Below are positions 12,426 to 25,134 of a stretch of DNA of 64,000 nt, piece by piece (the first letter of the stretch is position 1; the number at the start of each line of letters is the position of its first letter). The translations under genes and the position numbers were made by a program. Source of the DNA: Apricaphanius iberus (lineage: Eukaryota > Chordata > Actinopteri > Cyprinodontiformes > Aphaniidae); NCBI GenBank assembly GCA_028564705.1, contig JAPXFQ010002814.1, positions 1,550,001 to 1,614,000 on the forward strand, read 5' to 3'. The notes beneath the pieces were generated by a model. The model did no database searches, had not been told where the DNA came from, and saw only the letters and a program-made list of their open reading frames with translations.

Positions 12426-13245
12426 ACCACTTCGCGATCATCTGAACTTTATGACATCGCCAATTATCCTACTGGAAGTAGTCGTCAGATAATGGGCACA
12501 TGATGCTCATAAAGGGATAAACAAAGCCAGCAAAGATACTCATGTAGTTTGCTGTAGATTCTCAGCCATCCAAGACATGTTAGGCTTGAGAGTTTAAGTG
12601 AAAGTACTGGATTTTTCTTCTTGTCTGAACTTCACATTTGTTTTCAAGAAGGAAGTTGCCTTCATATAAACTCTCAAGAATACTCAGTTAGGATGTGATG
12701 TTTCAACGATCTCAAGAAAATATCCCCCACACAATGATTGCCACCCTGACCATGAACCACCGATGCAAAGCTTGACAATTAATGTTGACGCTCAAATCAA
12801 AATTATCAGACCAGGCAGTTCTCCAAATGTTAATCTCTAATTTTGGCAATCCTTTGTGAATTATTGCCATAGTTTTGTGTTCCTACGTAGCTAACATGGG
12901 ATGCATCTATTGTTGTCTTGTGCTGTCATAGAGTCTGCTTCAAGGTTTGGCGTATTCAGAGTGTGTTCACCAATAGCATTCTGCATACTTTAGTTGTAAT
13001 GAGCAACTGTATCATTTCTATTATCACGAAAATGCCTGCCCATTTTCCTCTGACCTTTGCGATCCACGAGGTATTTCCGTCCACACAACTGCAGATAATT
13101 GGATGTTTTTGTTCTTTTTTTTGGTGCGTGAAAATCCCAGTAGATCAGCAGTTTCTGACCAGTCCCTTCTGGCCTCATCATCCATGATGCATTCATAAAA
13201 ACTTTTCTTCCCCATTATTATGCTCAGTTGGAACTTCAGTAAGCA
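12426..13245 (-). mobile_element. Decayed Tc1-like transposon (MGKK family), copy 1
   Basis: The minus strand encodes broken pieces of a Tc1-type transposase. The start region near 13220 keeps MGKK followed by ARRDWSETADLLGFSRT, matching the N-terminal helix-turn-helix (paired-like) domain. A CGRKYLVDRKGQRKMGRHF-like segment follows near 13000-13080. Residual catalytic-domain sequence runs to 12426. Several frameshifts and an apparent insertion of about 130 bp near 12560-12680 disrupt it. It is the same family as 20288-21010 and 58425-58830. Confidence 0.75.
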
Positions 13246-15035
13246 ACGTCCTTCCGACACTTAAGCGCGTGATCGACAGAGAGAGACCGTTTACTGGTGA
13301 GTAAGAAACCAAGCTAAGCATAACATAAGACAGGCATACACATCCTGTATTTATTTTGAAATATACAAACGTACACACACAACTCCTCTCTAGTATCAGT
13401 TCCTGATACTTAATGTAAATCTTCTTCAGGCTGTGTAAAATCTAAGCTCTTTCCTTTCACCTTCCACCATAGCACCCACTCATTAGCCACCACAGCCATA
13501 AATTAGGCCTCACAGCCATGCTTTTCAGCGCTCTAACAAGGGGTCTGGAGCAGCAGGTTAGTCACCTCACTAGGCTGCTAATGCGCTAATCATTTACAAC
13601 ACAAGACACGGCAATGTTCCGGAAGGTAGAGACAGTCATTTGAGAGCTACTGCATGATTTAGTTTCATTGAGGTACCTATACATCCCCCCTCACACACAC
13701 ACACACACCGAAGCCTATTCTGATAGCCCAGCGGTGCCGAGCCTGGCTAACCTCTACCACTCTCGTCGGGTCACCAATCACAGAGTGGCGCTCTGGGATG
13801 AGCCTAGGCGATGTCATTACTGTGCCAGGCACCGATGCTGCTCTCGCCCTCCTGCCGCCCACTTTGCCCAGCACCTTCATAAATAATTCATAGACACAGG
13901 AACACATGAAGGGCACATGCAGCCATTTTTTTAAATTCACAAATGCTACTTTATGACGCCCGTTTCTCTACCTTTCACACTTTTCTGAACAATAGGGTAT
14001 AAGAATGAATAATGGCGACAGAATACATTGATTTGCAGTAGGTCTGACAGTTATGTATTTGGATAACAGGGTAAAGGTTTAGCTTTTCATGACAATAAAT
14101 ACTCTATTAAGTATTCCTCTCATGTACATCACATTTTCTTTCACTTTCAAGGCCAAAGCATTTTTATGTTTTGGTGAAAAAAAAAAATGGAGATGGAAAA
14201 AAAGCTCTGTACATTTCATTAACACCTCCTGACAGACATTGAGCAGGCCTGATGTCAAATCAAGAATCAGCATTCTGTTAACAGTTCACTTGTGCCTCAT
14301 TAAAGACCAGGCTGTTGCCATGAAAACCCAGCAGAAAGGCCATCAGGGGTTCACAGTGTCAGCTCCCCCTGCTCTCCACTGCCCGCCACTCTAACACACG
14401 CGAGAGTCATTACCAATCTGGCTTGATTACCAGATATTGTGTGGGTTGTCAGGAAAGAGGGCCATCTATCATAAACACATTAGGGACAGGAAGCTCTGCA
14501 CATAGGCCAAACATTTCCCTGCAACAGTGAACGAACGCAAAGCTTCTGGCTGCATCTGTGGCATGTTCATCCTCTCGAGCATTGGCCATCAAGAGGCTGC
14601 CATGTTTCCAGGTAGAGAGGACCCCTCTCCCCGGTAATGGTACTCCAGCGAATGACCTTGACAGCTTGAAAACGAGCACATTAAGTAGAGCACTTAAATG
14701 TGCAATTATGCACTTGTTTCAGTTGAGATGTCATTGCTCCGTAGGTTAAGATGAGGTTGGGGAAAAAAAAGTTAAAAAAAAATAAATAAATAATGTTTTT
14801 CAAACAGCTATCAAAACAATTAAGGGACTGGTGTTGACATTAAACGAGGAACAGGAGCCTCACTGCAAGAAATCATTTAGAGAGCATTTCTGAAAAAGCA
14901 AAAGTATTTGGGATAACATTATGCAGTTTGTATCTCGTTAAGATCAATTGAATGGTACCAACTATCTCTCTTGGATATACTGTATTAGGTAGCTAGCAAG
15001 TGAACATAATGTCCTCATAGTTGATGTGTTAACAG
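13246..15035. other. Unassigned intron sequence of relatively high complexity
   Basis: A short CA microsatellite lies at 13691-13708. The rest, especially 13440-13580 and 14180-14720, is well-mixed sequence with no repeat signature, which makes it a candidate for conserved non-coding DNA. No gene is supported. Confidence 0.35.
13691..13708. repeat. (CA)n microsatellite
   Basis: A short, nearly perfect CA run on the plus strand. Confidence 0.85.
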
Positions 15036-15235
15036 GAGTAAAAATAGTCAAGCATGAGAAGCTATGAGAGTTTCACAGATGCCAAATTGTGGTGGTTAGA
15101 TGGTTGCATCAGATTATCTTCAAAAAGGCTGATCTTGTAGGGTGTGGCTGGCTTGCAGTGGTCAGTATCTATCAAGTGGTCCAATGAATGAACAATGGTG
15201 AAGACATGGTCATGGACACCCAGCCCACAGGTAAG
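15036..15235 (+). mobile_element. Tc1-like transposon fragment, transposase N-terminal region
   Basis: About 200 bp match, from memory, the N-terminal third of a widespread fish Tc1 transposase gene. Landmarks are gagagtttcac, ttgtggtggttaga, tgcagtggtcagtatctatc, and gtggtcatggac-type blocks in the right order. The fragment is cut off near 15235, shortly before the L2 fragment. This family differs from the MGKK family at 12426. Confidence 0.6.
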
Positions 15236-15282
15236 TTACTGTTGAATAGCCATAGAAAAAAATAACAATCCCTCCATCTAAA

Positions 15283-15943
15283 TAACATGGCAGTATGGTT
15301 GAATGGCAATGGTTGCACTGGCTCCCTGTAGCTCAGAGAATAGATTTCAAAGTGCTTTTATTAGTCTATAAATCATTGAATGGGTTAGCACCAGAGTACG
15401 TTAGGGATCTGCCATTGTGGTACAAACCAGCTACGTCACTCAGGTCCTCCAGTTCTAGTCTACTGATCGTCCCTAGAACAAGAACCAAACATGTAGAAGC
15501 AGCTTTTAGTTTCCATGCTCCCCACATCTGGAACAAACTGCCGGATGAATGCAAAGCTTCAGAGTCACCAAACTCTTTAAAATCAAAAATGAAAACTGAT
15601 CTATTTGGACTTGTTCATGAGTAACTGATATGACTTTTGCATTCATTCATCTTAATTACTATTCTGATTTTAATTTTTCAAAATTTTACATGCATTTTCT
15701 TTTATGCGGCAATCACTAATTGTCTTAATTACTATTGTTGTTAAATATTTTAATTGATTACTTTTGTGTTCCTACTTTTTAATTACTATTATTGCTGTTG
15801 TCATTCGCTCTGTTTTAATATTCATAATTTTGATTACTGTTGTTGCTAAATGTTTTATTTTCACATTTGTGTAATCATGTAAATCACCTTGTATTGCCTT
15901 GTGTTGAAAGAGTGATATGTAAATAAAATTGCATTGTCTTGAC
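15283..15943 (+). mobile_element. L2-clade LINE 3' end with reverse-transcriptase C-terminus
   Basis: An open frame at 15295-15624 encodes the C-terminal tail of an L2-type ORF2 protein. It includes LHWLPVAQRIDFKVLLLVYK, then LNGLAPEYV, then HIWNKLPDECK near residue 80, and ends just after LKTDLF-like residues. The 3' UTR follows and ends near 15943, after a gtaaataaaattgcattg terminus that is typical of L2 3' tails. The 5' start inside the coding region fits 5' truncation at insertion. A second, more decayed copy lies at 53440-54085. The uninterrupted 109-codon frame suggests a fairly recent copy. Confidence 0.85.
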
Positions 15944-18900
15944 TAACAGAAAAACAAAGTCCTCATAAAAAATTCTGCCAATATTTAAAGGTGGTTGAGG
16001 TTGTGATCAAATGGGTTAAAAGTTCTTTCTTCTGGTCCAAAACTATAGGGCACTCTTTTTTTAAACGATAATTTAACAAAAGAATATTAAAAAGGGAAAT
16101 GTTTTTGATGTCGTTTTTCTGGAGCTTTCCACAGCACAATAATGCATTTTTGTTATGACATCCAGGCATTAAAGTATGCATGACCCTCATTTAGCGTGTC
16201 AGGTTGGGAACAGCTTTGTTGGTGCTAAAATAGATGGATTCAGCTCAAGAAATAGTAACAAAGTGTCTCTATGGGACAGACAGCTGGTTGATAAAGTTCC
16301 TTAAATGTATCTTTCGAATTGTTTCATTGCCAAATTGTTGGCCATGTTCTGATAAAACGTTTTCTCATGTTTGGAGTTTTTAAGATTTTAATTTATACTG
16401 GAATGATTCATAGGTCAAAGTTAAGGCCTCTCCATATTTCTCCACATTATTAAGTACATGTTGCTTTGAACTCTCTGACATGTACGCACCCCTATTTGCA
16501 CACAATGAAATTTGTTAAACAGCAATGAATGAATCAAACAAATATCAGGAAAAAAACATGCAAGGCAACATCAAGCTATACAAAATTGGACCACATAAGG
16601 ATTTCTAATAAGAAGAGAATGAAACCTGAGATATATTCTTGAGTTACACCACAGCCGAATGAGGACAGAGCAGAAAATTGTTAGATTAAATGAGCAGAGA
16701 AACTCAAATCGAGGAATTTCAATAGATCTTCTACAGGCCATACCTTTCATCCCAGTGCAAAGATACAGGGTTTTTATATCTGTGATATTCAGCTCTTTCA
16801 CTTTTTTCACGAGTAGCTATTTTAAAGAAACTGTTCTGTTGCAGAAATTACAATGTATCAGTTTCAGCACTATTTATATATATTTTTTGTTATCCCTACA
16901 GAGTGCCAATGTATACAAAGGCTTCCGTGCATGTCCAGAAAACTTTTAAGAGAGAACTAAATAAAATATGAATATGTTAGGTTTGCAGTTATTTGTTTGG
17001 AGTTTATAAAAATGTATCTAGTTTCTGTATCAGAATTTTTAAAGGCTTAAAGAAATAGACGATAGAGGGACTTTCTTATTGGCTTTGGAAAAGGTTGCTA
17101 ATCTATTCTTTGGTACTTGTAAGGTTGTAATTTAAGATGGGCAAAGATAGAATACAAAAATTAATACAACAGCAAGATTTCCCCCAACCGAAATAAGCGA
17201 ATTAAAAAAGAATGTCATAATTTCTTGTTTACTAAAAATTATTTTTAATAATGTGTTTAAAGCAATACCATATGGAATGATTATTTTAAATCAGGCTAAA
17301 ATAGATTGTTTAGTATCAGTTTTCTGTAGCTAAAATTATTGTTAATATATTTAAATTTACACATGAACTTATTGCTCAAGGAGAAAAAAAAATAAAAAAA
17401 ATAAATCCAATCTTTAATGCGCTGGCATAGAGAACTTTTTATAAGAACTATTAACTTTTTTTGCATCCACTCATGAGTTGGTTCTTCCTGCACTGGGCTC
17501 CTTCTGGTTATTTCTAATTAATTACACTTCTCGTATTCATTAGAAAGACTTGGGAGGAGCAAAAATAAATACATTTAGCAATTTAAATATTTACAATATC
17601 ATGAAGTATATACCTTGATAGAACTTTAGTCCATAACTGCATCTCTAACTAAGGATCTTTTGTCAAGAACACTTAAAGCTTCATTTATCGATTCCGCCTT
17701 AGTCAACGTACGTTTTTTTTGCACTCATTTGTAACCAGCTGTTCGATCAGTTTTACAGTAATAATCTTACAGCTCCTTAGTGGCTGCTGCTCAGTAAAAT
17801 AGCCACCAATAGAGATAATTAGCAGCCTTACTTATCTCCTGTTTATACACTCCATGTGCAGCTGCTGTAGAAAACTGCAAGTGTGTAGTAATTAATCTGA
17901 AAATGAGAAGGAATTTTAAGTATTCCATCAGAATCCCATTTCTGCTCATCTTTACAAAAAAAAAGATGTCAGGCTTTCAAGCCATCCTCATGAGAAATAG
18001 ACTCTTATTGATCAAAAGAGCATATTTCCATATTACCATGGTCACAGAGTGGAGTCTATGCTTTCATGCCAATAAAATTGCTCAGCTGGATCATTCAAAC
18101 TAAAGCCCCTCGAGGGACTTCGACAGCCTGGAGGCATTCACATCGATGTACTTCTTTCTCTTAGCACCTGGGATTTTTCTCTCACAATCAGAGGATCTTC
18201 TATATGGCGGACAAAAAAGTGACAAAATAGAACAGTTGTGCAAATGTGGCTGGATTTAAACTTAGGTGACAGCGTATGTGAGTGCAAAAACCATCTTTAT
18301 GTGGGCTCATGAAAACAGCAGATTTCCAAACAGCAGACAGATGTCAGCCGCAAAGCGCTATCCTAGTTGTATTTTTATGGTGGACAGCACATCCCACTCT
18401 CTCTGGGGTTGCTTTGCGCTGTCATTTCAGTTGCTGAGCTCCCTCGTAGTGGGCACACATAGTCATTTGCTGTGGTTTCAATGTTGCTAGGCTACCTCAC
18501 CGCTCCGCTGTTTTCTGTTTGAAAATCTACTGTTCAATAAGGCAGTTCAAGGGAGACCTGTGGGTTTGAATACTGAGTGATATGAACCTGCAGGAGTCAC
18601 TTGCAACTATAATGCACTTGTTTTTCTAAGATTCTTTCCTTTAGTTCTTCCGTGATTTGATTAAATATTTGCATTACATACTTTTTCAGCTCATATATTT
18701 CTTCAATTTCAATATTAATAACATCACTATAACCTTAATAAGTTTAATCTTGCAAGATTTGTAAAGTTCCTATTCATGTCTTCTTTGTAGAGTCTAGGAT
18801 TTTAGGGATGTTAAAAACATTTCTTGACATAAGATTTCACAATACTGAAATACTCTAAAGCCATTCTCCTGAAGAGCTATTTGGTTTTGTAAGTCTGAGC

Positions 18901-19091
18901 TATTGATATGAGAATCAGATATGCAACTGAGTATTTTAAGAATGAAATCAGGCATAATGTTTTGGGACTGTCAAGAAAAGTATTAGTTCTTGAATTGCCC
19001 CATTGTGGCAATGAGCACATTGTAACACCTTTCATAGTAACCCTGTTCAGCCCTTGTTCGTACTTTAAACGCTTTGAGGATGCTATGCCTT
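15944..19091. other. Unassigned intron sequence
   Basis: AT-rich with several frames under 100 codons and no recognisable motif. The segment around 17750-17950 is of mixed composition and could be conserved non-coding DNA. No gene is supported. Confidence 0.4.
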
Positions 19092-19966
19092 CCCACTAAA
19101 CATCAGACGTCCTATGAACGTGCAGATCATGCAAATTAGGTCCACTATTTGGACGTCTGGTCATAACCCTATTTGGATGTGAATATGCAGTTTAACATTT
19201 TAACCATGAACTATGTGAATTTTTCAACGTCATGGGGAAGTCTTCGCACAGGTGCAGGAAAATGGCATTGACACTTGTTTTTATTCTTATATCAATATGT
19301 ATTAATTCATATATCAAAATATTATAATTGTTAATATTATTCAATAATAATTTTGTTTTTTGACTAATGATTTGTTTGAGTACATGCTATTTTGTTATTT
19401 GTTTAAGTTTAGTTTAGTTGTTGTACGCCGCAAAGACTTATGGTTTATGTGTTCATGTTATTTGTAGAATTTCTCCATTTTACATTATAATTTATGTTCC
19501 AAATTTAGTCATGTACTTTAGTGATCTTTTGAGTTATGTTGTTGTCAGTGTTTGGTTGTGTTTGTCCCTGCATTGTCTTAGAGATGGTAGTTTACGGGAG
19601 TTAGATGTCTGCATCGAGTGGCTAGTTATCGATCTTGACTGATTTATGCTGAGGGTGCCTAAAACTCTGCCCCCTAGTGGGTTTACAGAGTGGAGAATGA
19701 CAGAAGTCATATTTCAACTTCCAATATGTTTACATGCACAACATGTCCTCCAGCCTCTTGACAGAAGTTATGTAGAAGTGGTACAAAAAATAAAAATTTG
19801 ATGTTGAAAAGACGTCTAAAATAATCACATTTGGACATTAGACGTACAGTAGTTGCCGAAAAATACGTCACCTGGCGTTACAAAACAACCCCTTCAGTGG
19901 ACCAAAGTTGGAGGTCCAAAAATGACTTAAAAAAGACGTCACTCTGACGTCTCATTGCTTAGTGGG
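19092..19966. mobile_element. DNA transposon with ACGTC-rich terminal inverted repeats
   Basis: The left end reads cccactaaacatcagacgtc. The right end, reverse complemented, reads cccactaagcaatgagacgtc (one base longer). These are imperfect inverted repeats, and further acgtc motifs lie just inside each end. The sequence ttaa follows the right end, but the left flank does not show a matching duplication. There is no transposase. The superfamily is uncertain. Confidence 0.6.
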
Positions 19967-20287
19967 TTAATGCATCTTCAGGAGTTGCCTGGGATACTTC
20001 TATTGGCATTAGTTTAGCAGTCTGAACACAATCTGTCACATTCAGGAACCACCTACAACCCTGATGTTACACCCTTCACCTGGTTGACACAGCAGGATTT
20101 TTAGGCAGATTTTGCCCTGATTTGTTTTTTCTGACACACCCCTTTTATTGGAATGGCTACCCCTTAAGGTTCCAGCAATTTAAAATGCATACCCAAATTA
20201 AAATTAAAGTCATTCTTCAACAATTTTGAGTCGAGACATGGCTGAGGTCTTTTTGGAAAACAAACACAGACAATTTCTCCCAGGACT
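19967..20287. other. Short unassigned spacer between two transposons
   Basis: About 320 bp between the ACGTC element and a Tc1 relic. I see nothing specific in it. Confidence 0.4.
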
Positions 20288-21010
20288 GTGATTATTAGAC
20301 ACACCTTGCTAGTTCCGAGTTGGACCCAATTTTGCCTTCAGAATTATCTTAATCCATCTTGACATAAATTTAACAAGGTACTGGAAACTTTCCTGGAGGA
20401 TTTTGGTATATATTGACATGATATCATTACACAGTTGCTGCAGATTTGTTGGCTACACATCCATGATGCAAATCTCCCGTTTCAATCCCAAAGCTGCTCT
20501 ATTGGATTAAGATCTGGGGACTGTGGAGGTGATTTGAGTACAGTGAACTCATTGTTATGTTCAAGAAACCAGTCTGAGTTGAAGGAGCTTTATGACATGG
20601 TACATTATCCTACTGGAATCAGCCATCAGAAGATGGGTAGACTGTGGTCATAAAAGGATGGGCAATACTCAGGTAGGCTGTGGCGTTGCAAAGATGATCA
20701 ATTGGTACTAAGAGGCCCAAAGTGTGCCAATAAAATGTCCTCCACACATTACACCACCATCACAAGCCTGAACTATTTATACAAGGCAGGATGGATCCAT
20801 GCTTTCATGTTGTTGAAAAAATTCTGACCCTACCATCTGAATGTCGCTGCAGAAATCGAGACTCATCAGACCAGGCAACATTTTTCCATTATTCTATTAT
20901 CCAAGTTTGGCGAGCCTGTGTGAATTGTAGCCTCAGTTTTCCTGTTCTTAGATGACCGGAGTGGTACCTGGTGTGGTCTTCTTCTGCTGTAGTTCCACAT
21001 GTTGTACCTG
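20288..21010 (-). mobile_element. Decayed Tc1-like transposon (MGKK family), copy 2, catalytic domain
   Basis: The minus strand keeps the catalytic half of a Tc1 transposase. SDESRFL is encoded near 20855-20880, DNVPCHKA near 20585-20605 and PQSPDLNPIEQLWD near 20490-20530. All three acidic residues of the DDE triad are therefore still readable. Stop codons and frameshifts between them make the copy inactive. The N-terminal DNA-binding region is missing; sequence beyond about 21010 is unrelated. It is the same family as 12426-13245 and 58425-58830. Confidence 0.8.
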
Positions 21011-22581
21011 CATACGTATAGCTGGTATAGCATACTTTTTCTAATCGTGATCACTTATTTGTTATTAAGAGAATGTTTATTTTAAAAAATGTGAAGTTTG
21101 TGTATTTTAAAATTGTGTTTTATTATGAGATATCAATGAAAAAATATGTAACAATAGATTACTTAATTTATGAAATTGAGGTTAAATATATGTTGGAACC
21201 CCCCCCAAAAAAAAACAGACAAACAAACAAAAAAACAACAACTTTAGAGCAGAAACATGTCTAGGCATTATATAAAGTGGTAAAATCTAAGCAATACTCA
21301 ACATAGAAAATATATATATAAAATATGGATACTACATCACTGCAATTTCTATTCTGTCAGGAATGCTTTCAGTTTTGGATTTTCGCCTAGCCAAAGCTTG
21401 AACTGCCGAACCCAAGGGTGAAGGGTGAACAAGCAGGCTGCTTTTCAGGCCCCAGACAATTTCAGTATTTATTTTCCTGTCTCCTTGTGTGCTTCCAATA
21501 ATCACAAGTAAAAAACAGTTTGACCCCTGCACAATAGAAGGTCAGGCTTCTTGAACTTTGCTGGGCAACTCTCCCCCTGACCCCAACTGTGTTGCCACCT
21601 GATTTCCCCGGAGTCCTGAAACAAAAACTCATTTGATGACCCCTAAACTGATCCCATCCTCCTCCACAGCCAGATTCAAATCATCTCTTTTGTCCTCTGA
21701 ATTTATTATATTTATATTGCTTTCATGTCTTTTGTGTGGAAGAAAACAGATTTGTAAATATTTTTATATTCAATCTATATTATTGTATATTTTTACATAT
21801 TTACTGATAAAACAAAAGATGTTAAAGCAATTCTGTCATGTTTTTTGGAACTATTTCTAGCAGGTGTAGTTATTTCTGTGTCTTTTCTCTGGCTAAGTTT
21901 GAAAGAGTCTTCATTAATATTTTAAATGCACTTGTGCTGGTGGTAAAAGATTGTTATATACAGATACACTAAACAATTTTTTGCCATAGTGGTTTACAGG
22001 AAATGGAATGAACAGTAATTACAGGAGATTGACAACAATATCCCAGAAAAACTTGCCTTTTAAAAGTTAAGCAGTTAAAAGAGTAAGCTGTGATGCTGCC
22101 TTTATTTATCGAACACAGGAAATTATGAGTAATAGTAATACATGTGTTAGCTTCTAAAAGGAAAGAACAAGTGATACCTTGGATTATTATTGGGTATTAT
22201 TCTGCTTCTTCATAGTGGCTGGCTTTAAAAATGTCGTTCGTGTTAAGCTTTGCCTTCTTAGTGGTGTGATATCTCTGAAATAATAGCTTTTAAAAATATA
22301 TGTTTCTTTTTTATCTAAGGGCCCAAAGCAAACTCCTGAAGAACAACCCCACACCACAATCTTCTCTGCACCAAACGAAATTAAGTCTGGCAAGCTTTGG
22401 TCTTCTGACAACTGCCAAATCCTCTATTGGATTTCAAGACCCAGGACCAGAGGACATGTCCCCTATGTCCCAGTGTCCAGTATGCCAAATTTTATAAACC
22501 TGTGGTCACAGCGGTGATTGGAACACCTGAATTCAATGACATAGAGCGCTGACCAACTATTTTTGACAGCATAGTTTAAAT
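21011..22581. other. Unassigned intron sequence
   Basis: A-rich and T-rich patches are present, including a C-run then A-run near 21200. The segment 21330-21620 is of mixed composition. No gene or clear repeat is supported. Confidence 0.4.
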
Positions 22582-22935
22582 CGCAGTTGTCAAAGTCAGG
22601 GCCCAAAGGGGCAGAATCCGGCCCAACATGCACATTGATGTGGCTCTCTAAACTGTAGAGGACCATATACATAGAACTTTTAAGTTCTATTTATATCCAT
22701 CTAAATACCCTTTTATCACTCAGATCAGCGTTTATTTGAATAGTCCTAAATCACATAATTATGGAAACAGTTCAGTACTGTTTAATTTTGAGAAGTATAT
22801 GTTGCGGCAGACATTTATTCATGTTTTAGCGGCTTGTTAAATATCATTTTATCAATAGTTTCTGTAACAACCGGCCCTTTGGGGACATTCATTATCTTTA
22901 TGTGGCCCACAATGTGAACAGGTTTGACACCTCCG
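22582..22935. mobile_element. 354-bp hAT-type MITE with perfect 8-bp target duplication
   Basis: Terminal inverted repeats are cgcagttgtcaaagtca on the left and, reverse complemented, cggaggtgtcaaacctg on the right. Both subterminal zones carry a ggcccaa/ccggccc-type motif. The element is flanked on both sides by GTTTAAAT (22574-22581 and 22936-22943), a perfect 8-bp target-site duplication as expected for hAT transposition. It has no coding capacity. Confidence 0.85.
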
Positions 22936-22996
22936 GTTTAAATAATCATCATCATTCTTCTGCTTATTATTATTGTATTTTCTATCATTTCTAAAA

Positions 22997-23189
22997 GCCT
23001 ACTGGTGGTTCCTAGGATTTCTTTAAGCTTAATGGCAGGCAGACCTTTAAGTTATTAGCTTTCTCTTAGGTGGAACCAGCTCCCAGTTTTAGCCCGTAAG
23101 GCAGAAACCCTTTCTATTTTTAAGACTTTGCTTAAAACCTTTGTTTTTGATAAAGCATATGGTTTGAATGGCTTATAGGTTATCCTTAT
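22997..23189 (+). mobile_element. Rex1-like LINE, left part (end of reverse-transcriptase ORF)
   Basis: The plus strand near 23071 encodes WNQLPVLARKAETLSIFKTL, and LLKTFVFDKAYG follows. This resembles the C-terminal tail common to Rex1/L2-type reverse transcriptases. The LINE is interrupted at 23189 by the hAT-like element 23190-24468 and resumes at 24469. Confidence 0.7.
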
Positions 23190-24468
23190 TAGGGGTGTCA
23201 TGATTTTCCAAATCCTCGATTCGATTTTCGCGTCACGATTTTATTCTGTTTTCTTTTTTTTTTCTTACATCACAGAGGCCTATGACATTTTTAGATTAGG
23301 ATCATTGGTTTTATTCATTACATTTTGTACAGTAAATCGTATTTCAAAAGATGGACTACATATAAGCGATGTAATTTCCATTATTCTTGTGTAATGTGTC
23401 ACATTAGGCACTAATGGTCAAATATAAAAAATAAAAATATTTACAACATAAGTGTAACAATCTTGTTTAGTGGACCACAGTAAACTTGAGCACTATAAAT
23501 AACAAGAATGATTAGTCACAGGAGGGTGGCTGCCATTTAATGGCTCCTTTTAGTTACTGCACGGTGCACAACTGTTACAATAACAGTAGGTGCATTTCTG
23601 CTGTCAGAGCTTCAAGGCAATTTGACCAGAACGTCCCGATACCCCCGTGTGTCTCACTTCATCAGGGCGAGCCGACATGGCTGTTTTTGAGGCAAGTTAA
23701 CAAACCAACGGAGTACCTGAAAGGAGGTATGTACTGGCCTGATCGAATCAGACCAAACAGAAACGCAGTAACATTGCCCTACTTTAAATTCATTTTGATT
23801 CAGCTATTATTCTGCTGCTCTGTGCGTTTTTTACGCTGATCAGTGATGCTACGTGCTGTTTGTGGGCGTCTGTAGGTGATTATTAAGAGGGCTGATTGTG
23901 TATGGAGACAGCAGGCTCAGAGAAGCGACCAAATGCGAAACAAACAGTGGACTTCTTATTTACAACGCAAAGGTGGACTTAACTCATTTGGAATGCTAAA
24001 TATTTCCACACTGGTGATTTGAGAGTAGTAGGAGTTCCTTTAACTCTGGTCCTGATTCTGATTCTTTCTTCATCTGCCATAGCCATAGTTTAACTGTAGC
24101 TTAGCTAATAGCTACAAGCTGCTGACTACTAAGGTGCTCTGCAGATTTGTGCTGTTCACAGGGGATGCTCTTATTGTGATATAGCTGTTAATAATTTTAC
24201 CATGTGTTATTGTGAGTTGTAGGAAAACTGGTTAGAGTTTATTGTTTCGGAACATGCAATGTTTGGTTCTTTATGATAAGGAAATAAATCTGTTCTGCTT
24301 AAACAGACAGGTTCCCGTTAGTTGATGCAATCAAGTCCGAGTGGGACCACACAACAGTATATAAGCATGGGAGGAGGTGATCGTGATCGTCTTTTGGATT
24401 TCAATGCGCGAGGTTGTGACGGAAATTCGATGGATTTCAATAAAAAAATCGAGATCGTGACACCACTA
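23190..24468. mobile_element. 1.28-kb hAT-like non-autonomous element inserted in the LINE
   Basis: The left end is taggggtgtcatgatttt and the right end, reverse complemented, is tagtggtgtcacgatctc. These are imperfect inverted repeats. The flanks are ATCCTTAT (23182-23189) and ATCCATAG (24469-24476), an 8-bp target duplication with two mismatches. Removing the element rejoins a Rex1-like LINE 3' region. There is no transposase. Part of its interior recurs at 770-1105. Confidence 0.8.
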
Positions 24469-25134
24469 ATCCATAGCTATCTGCTTAGTTATTCTGCTAT
24501 AGGCTTAGACTGCTGGAGGAGACTGACCACTTTTCTTTACTCTACTACTTTCCTCTTCTACTACTCTCTAGTTGTATTTTTTGCTGTTATTTTGGCTGTT
24601 AACCTTGTTTTTTCTCAGTGTATTTCTCTCAGTAGAAGCTACAACTTGTCTGGTATCCTGCTCAGCTACAATTTGCTACTGGATGGGCAGCATCAGATCA
24701 GATGATGCTCCAAGAAACTGACCATCTTCCATGTCCTGTTATCATCTGTTTTTTTTGTTCTGTTTCTCTGCTCTGGCTTCTCAAACCCTCAGATTGTCGT
24801 GGCAGATGGTCGCTTATACTGAGCCAGGTTCTGGTTTTGCTGAAGGTTTTTTCCCTGTTAAAGGGGAATTTTATTTTTCCCCTCAACAGTCACCGCATGC
24901 TTGCTAAGTACGATGAATTGCTGTGGTTGGAGTATTCATGTTCAGGCCACAATTGCCAGTGATTGACATGATGTTATCTACCTGGATCCCTTAAATAGAA
25001 AACTTTTAAACTGATTGGAATGTTTGTATAATTGTACTGAAATTATTTTTTCATGAAAAGTGCCTAGAGATGATATCTGTTTTGAAATGTTGCTATATAT
25101 AAATAGACTGCTTTGAAATTGAACTGAATTAAAA
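24469..25134 (+). mobile_element. Rex1-like LINE, right part (3' UTR and 3' end)
   Basis: This is the 3' UTR of a Rex1-like LINE. It holds the landmark block around gattgtcgtggcagatggtc, cttatactgagccaggttct and tttttccctgttaaa. It ends in a tgctatatataaat...gaactgaatt terminus typical of this repeat in fish. It continues from the left part at 22997-23189 once the hAT-like insertion is removed. The Rex1 label is from recalled consensus and could be a related clade. Confidence 0.75.
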
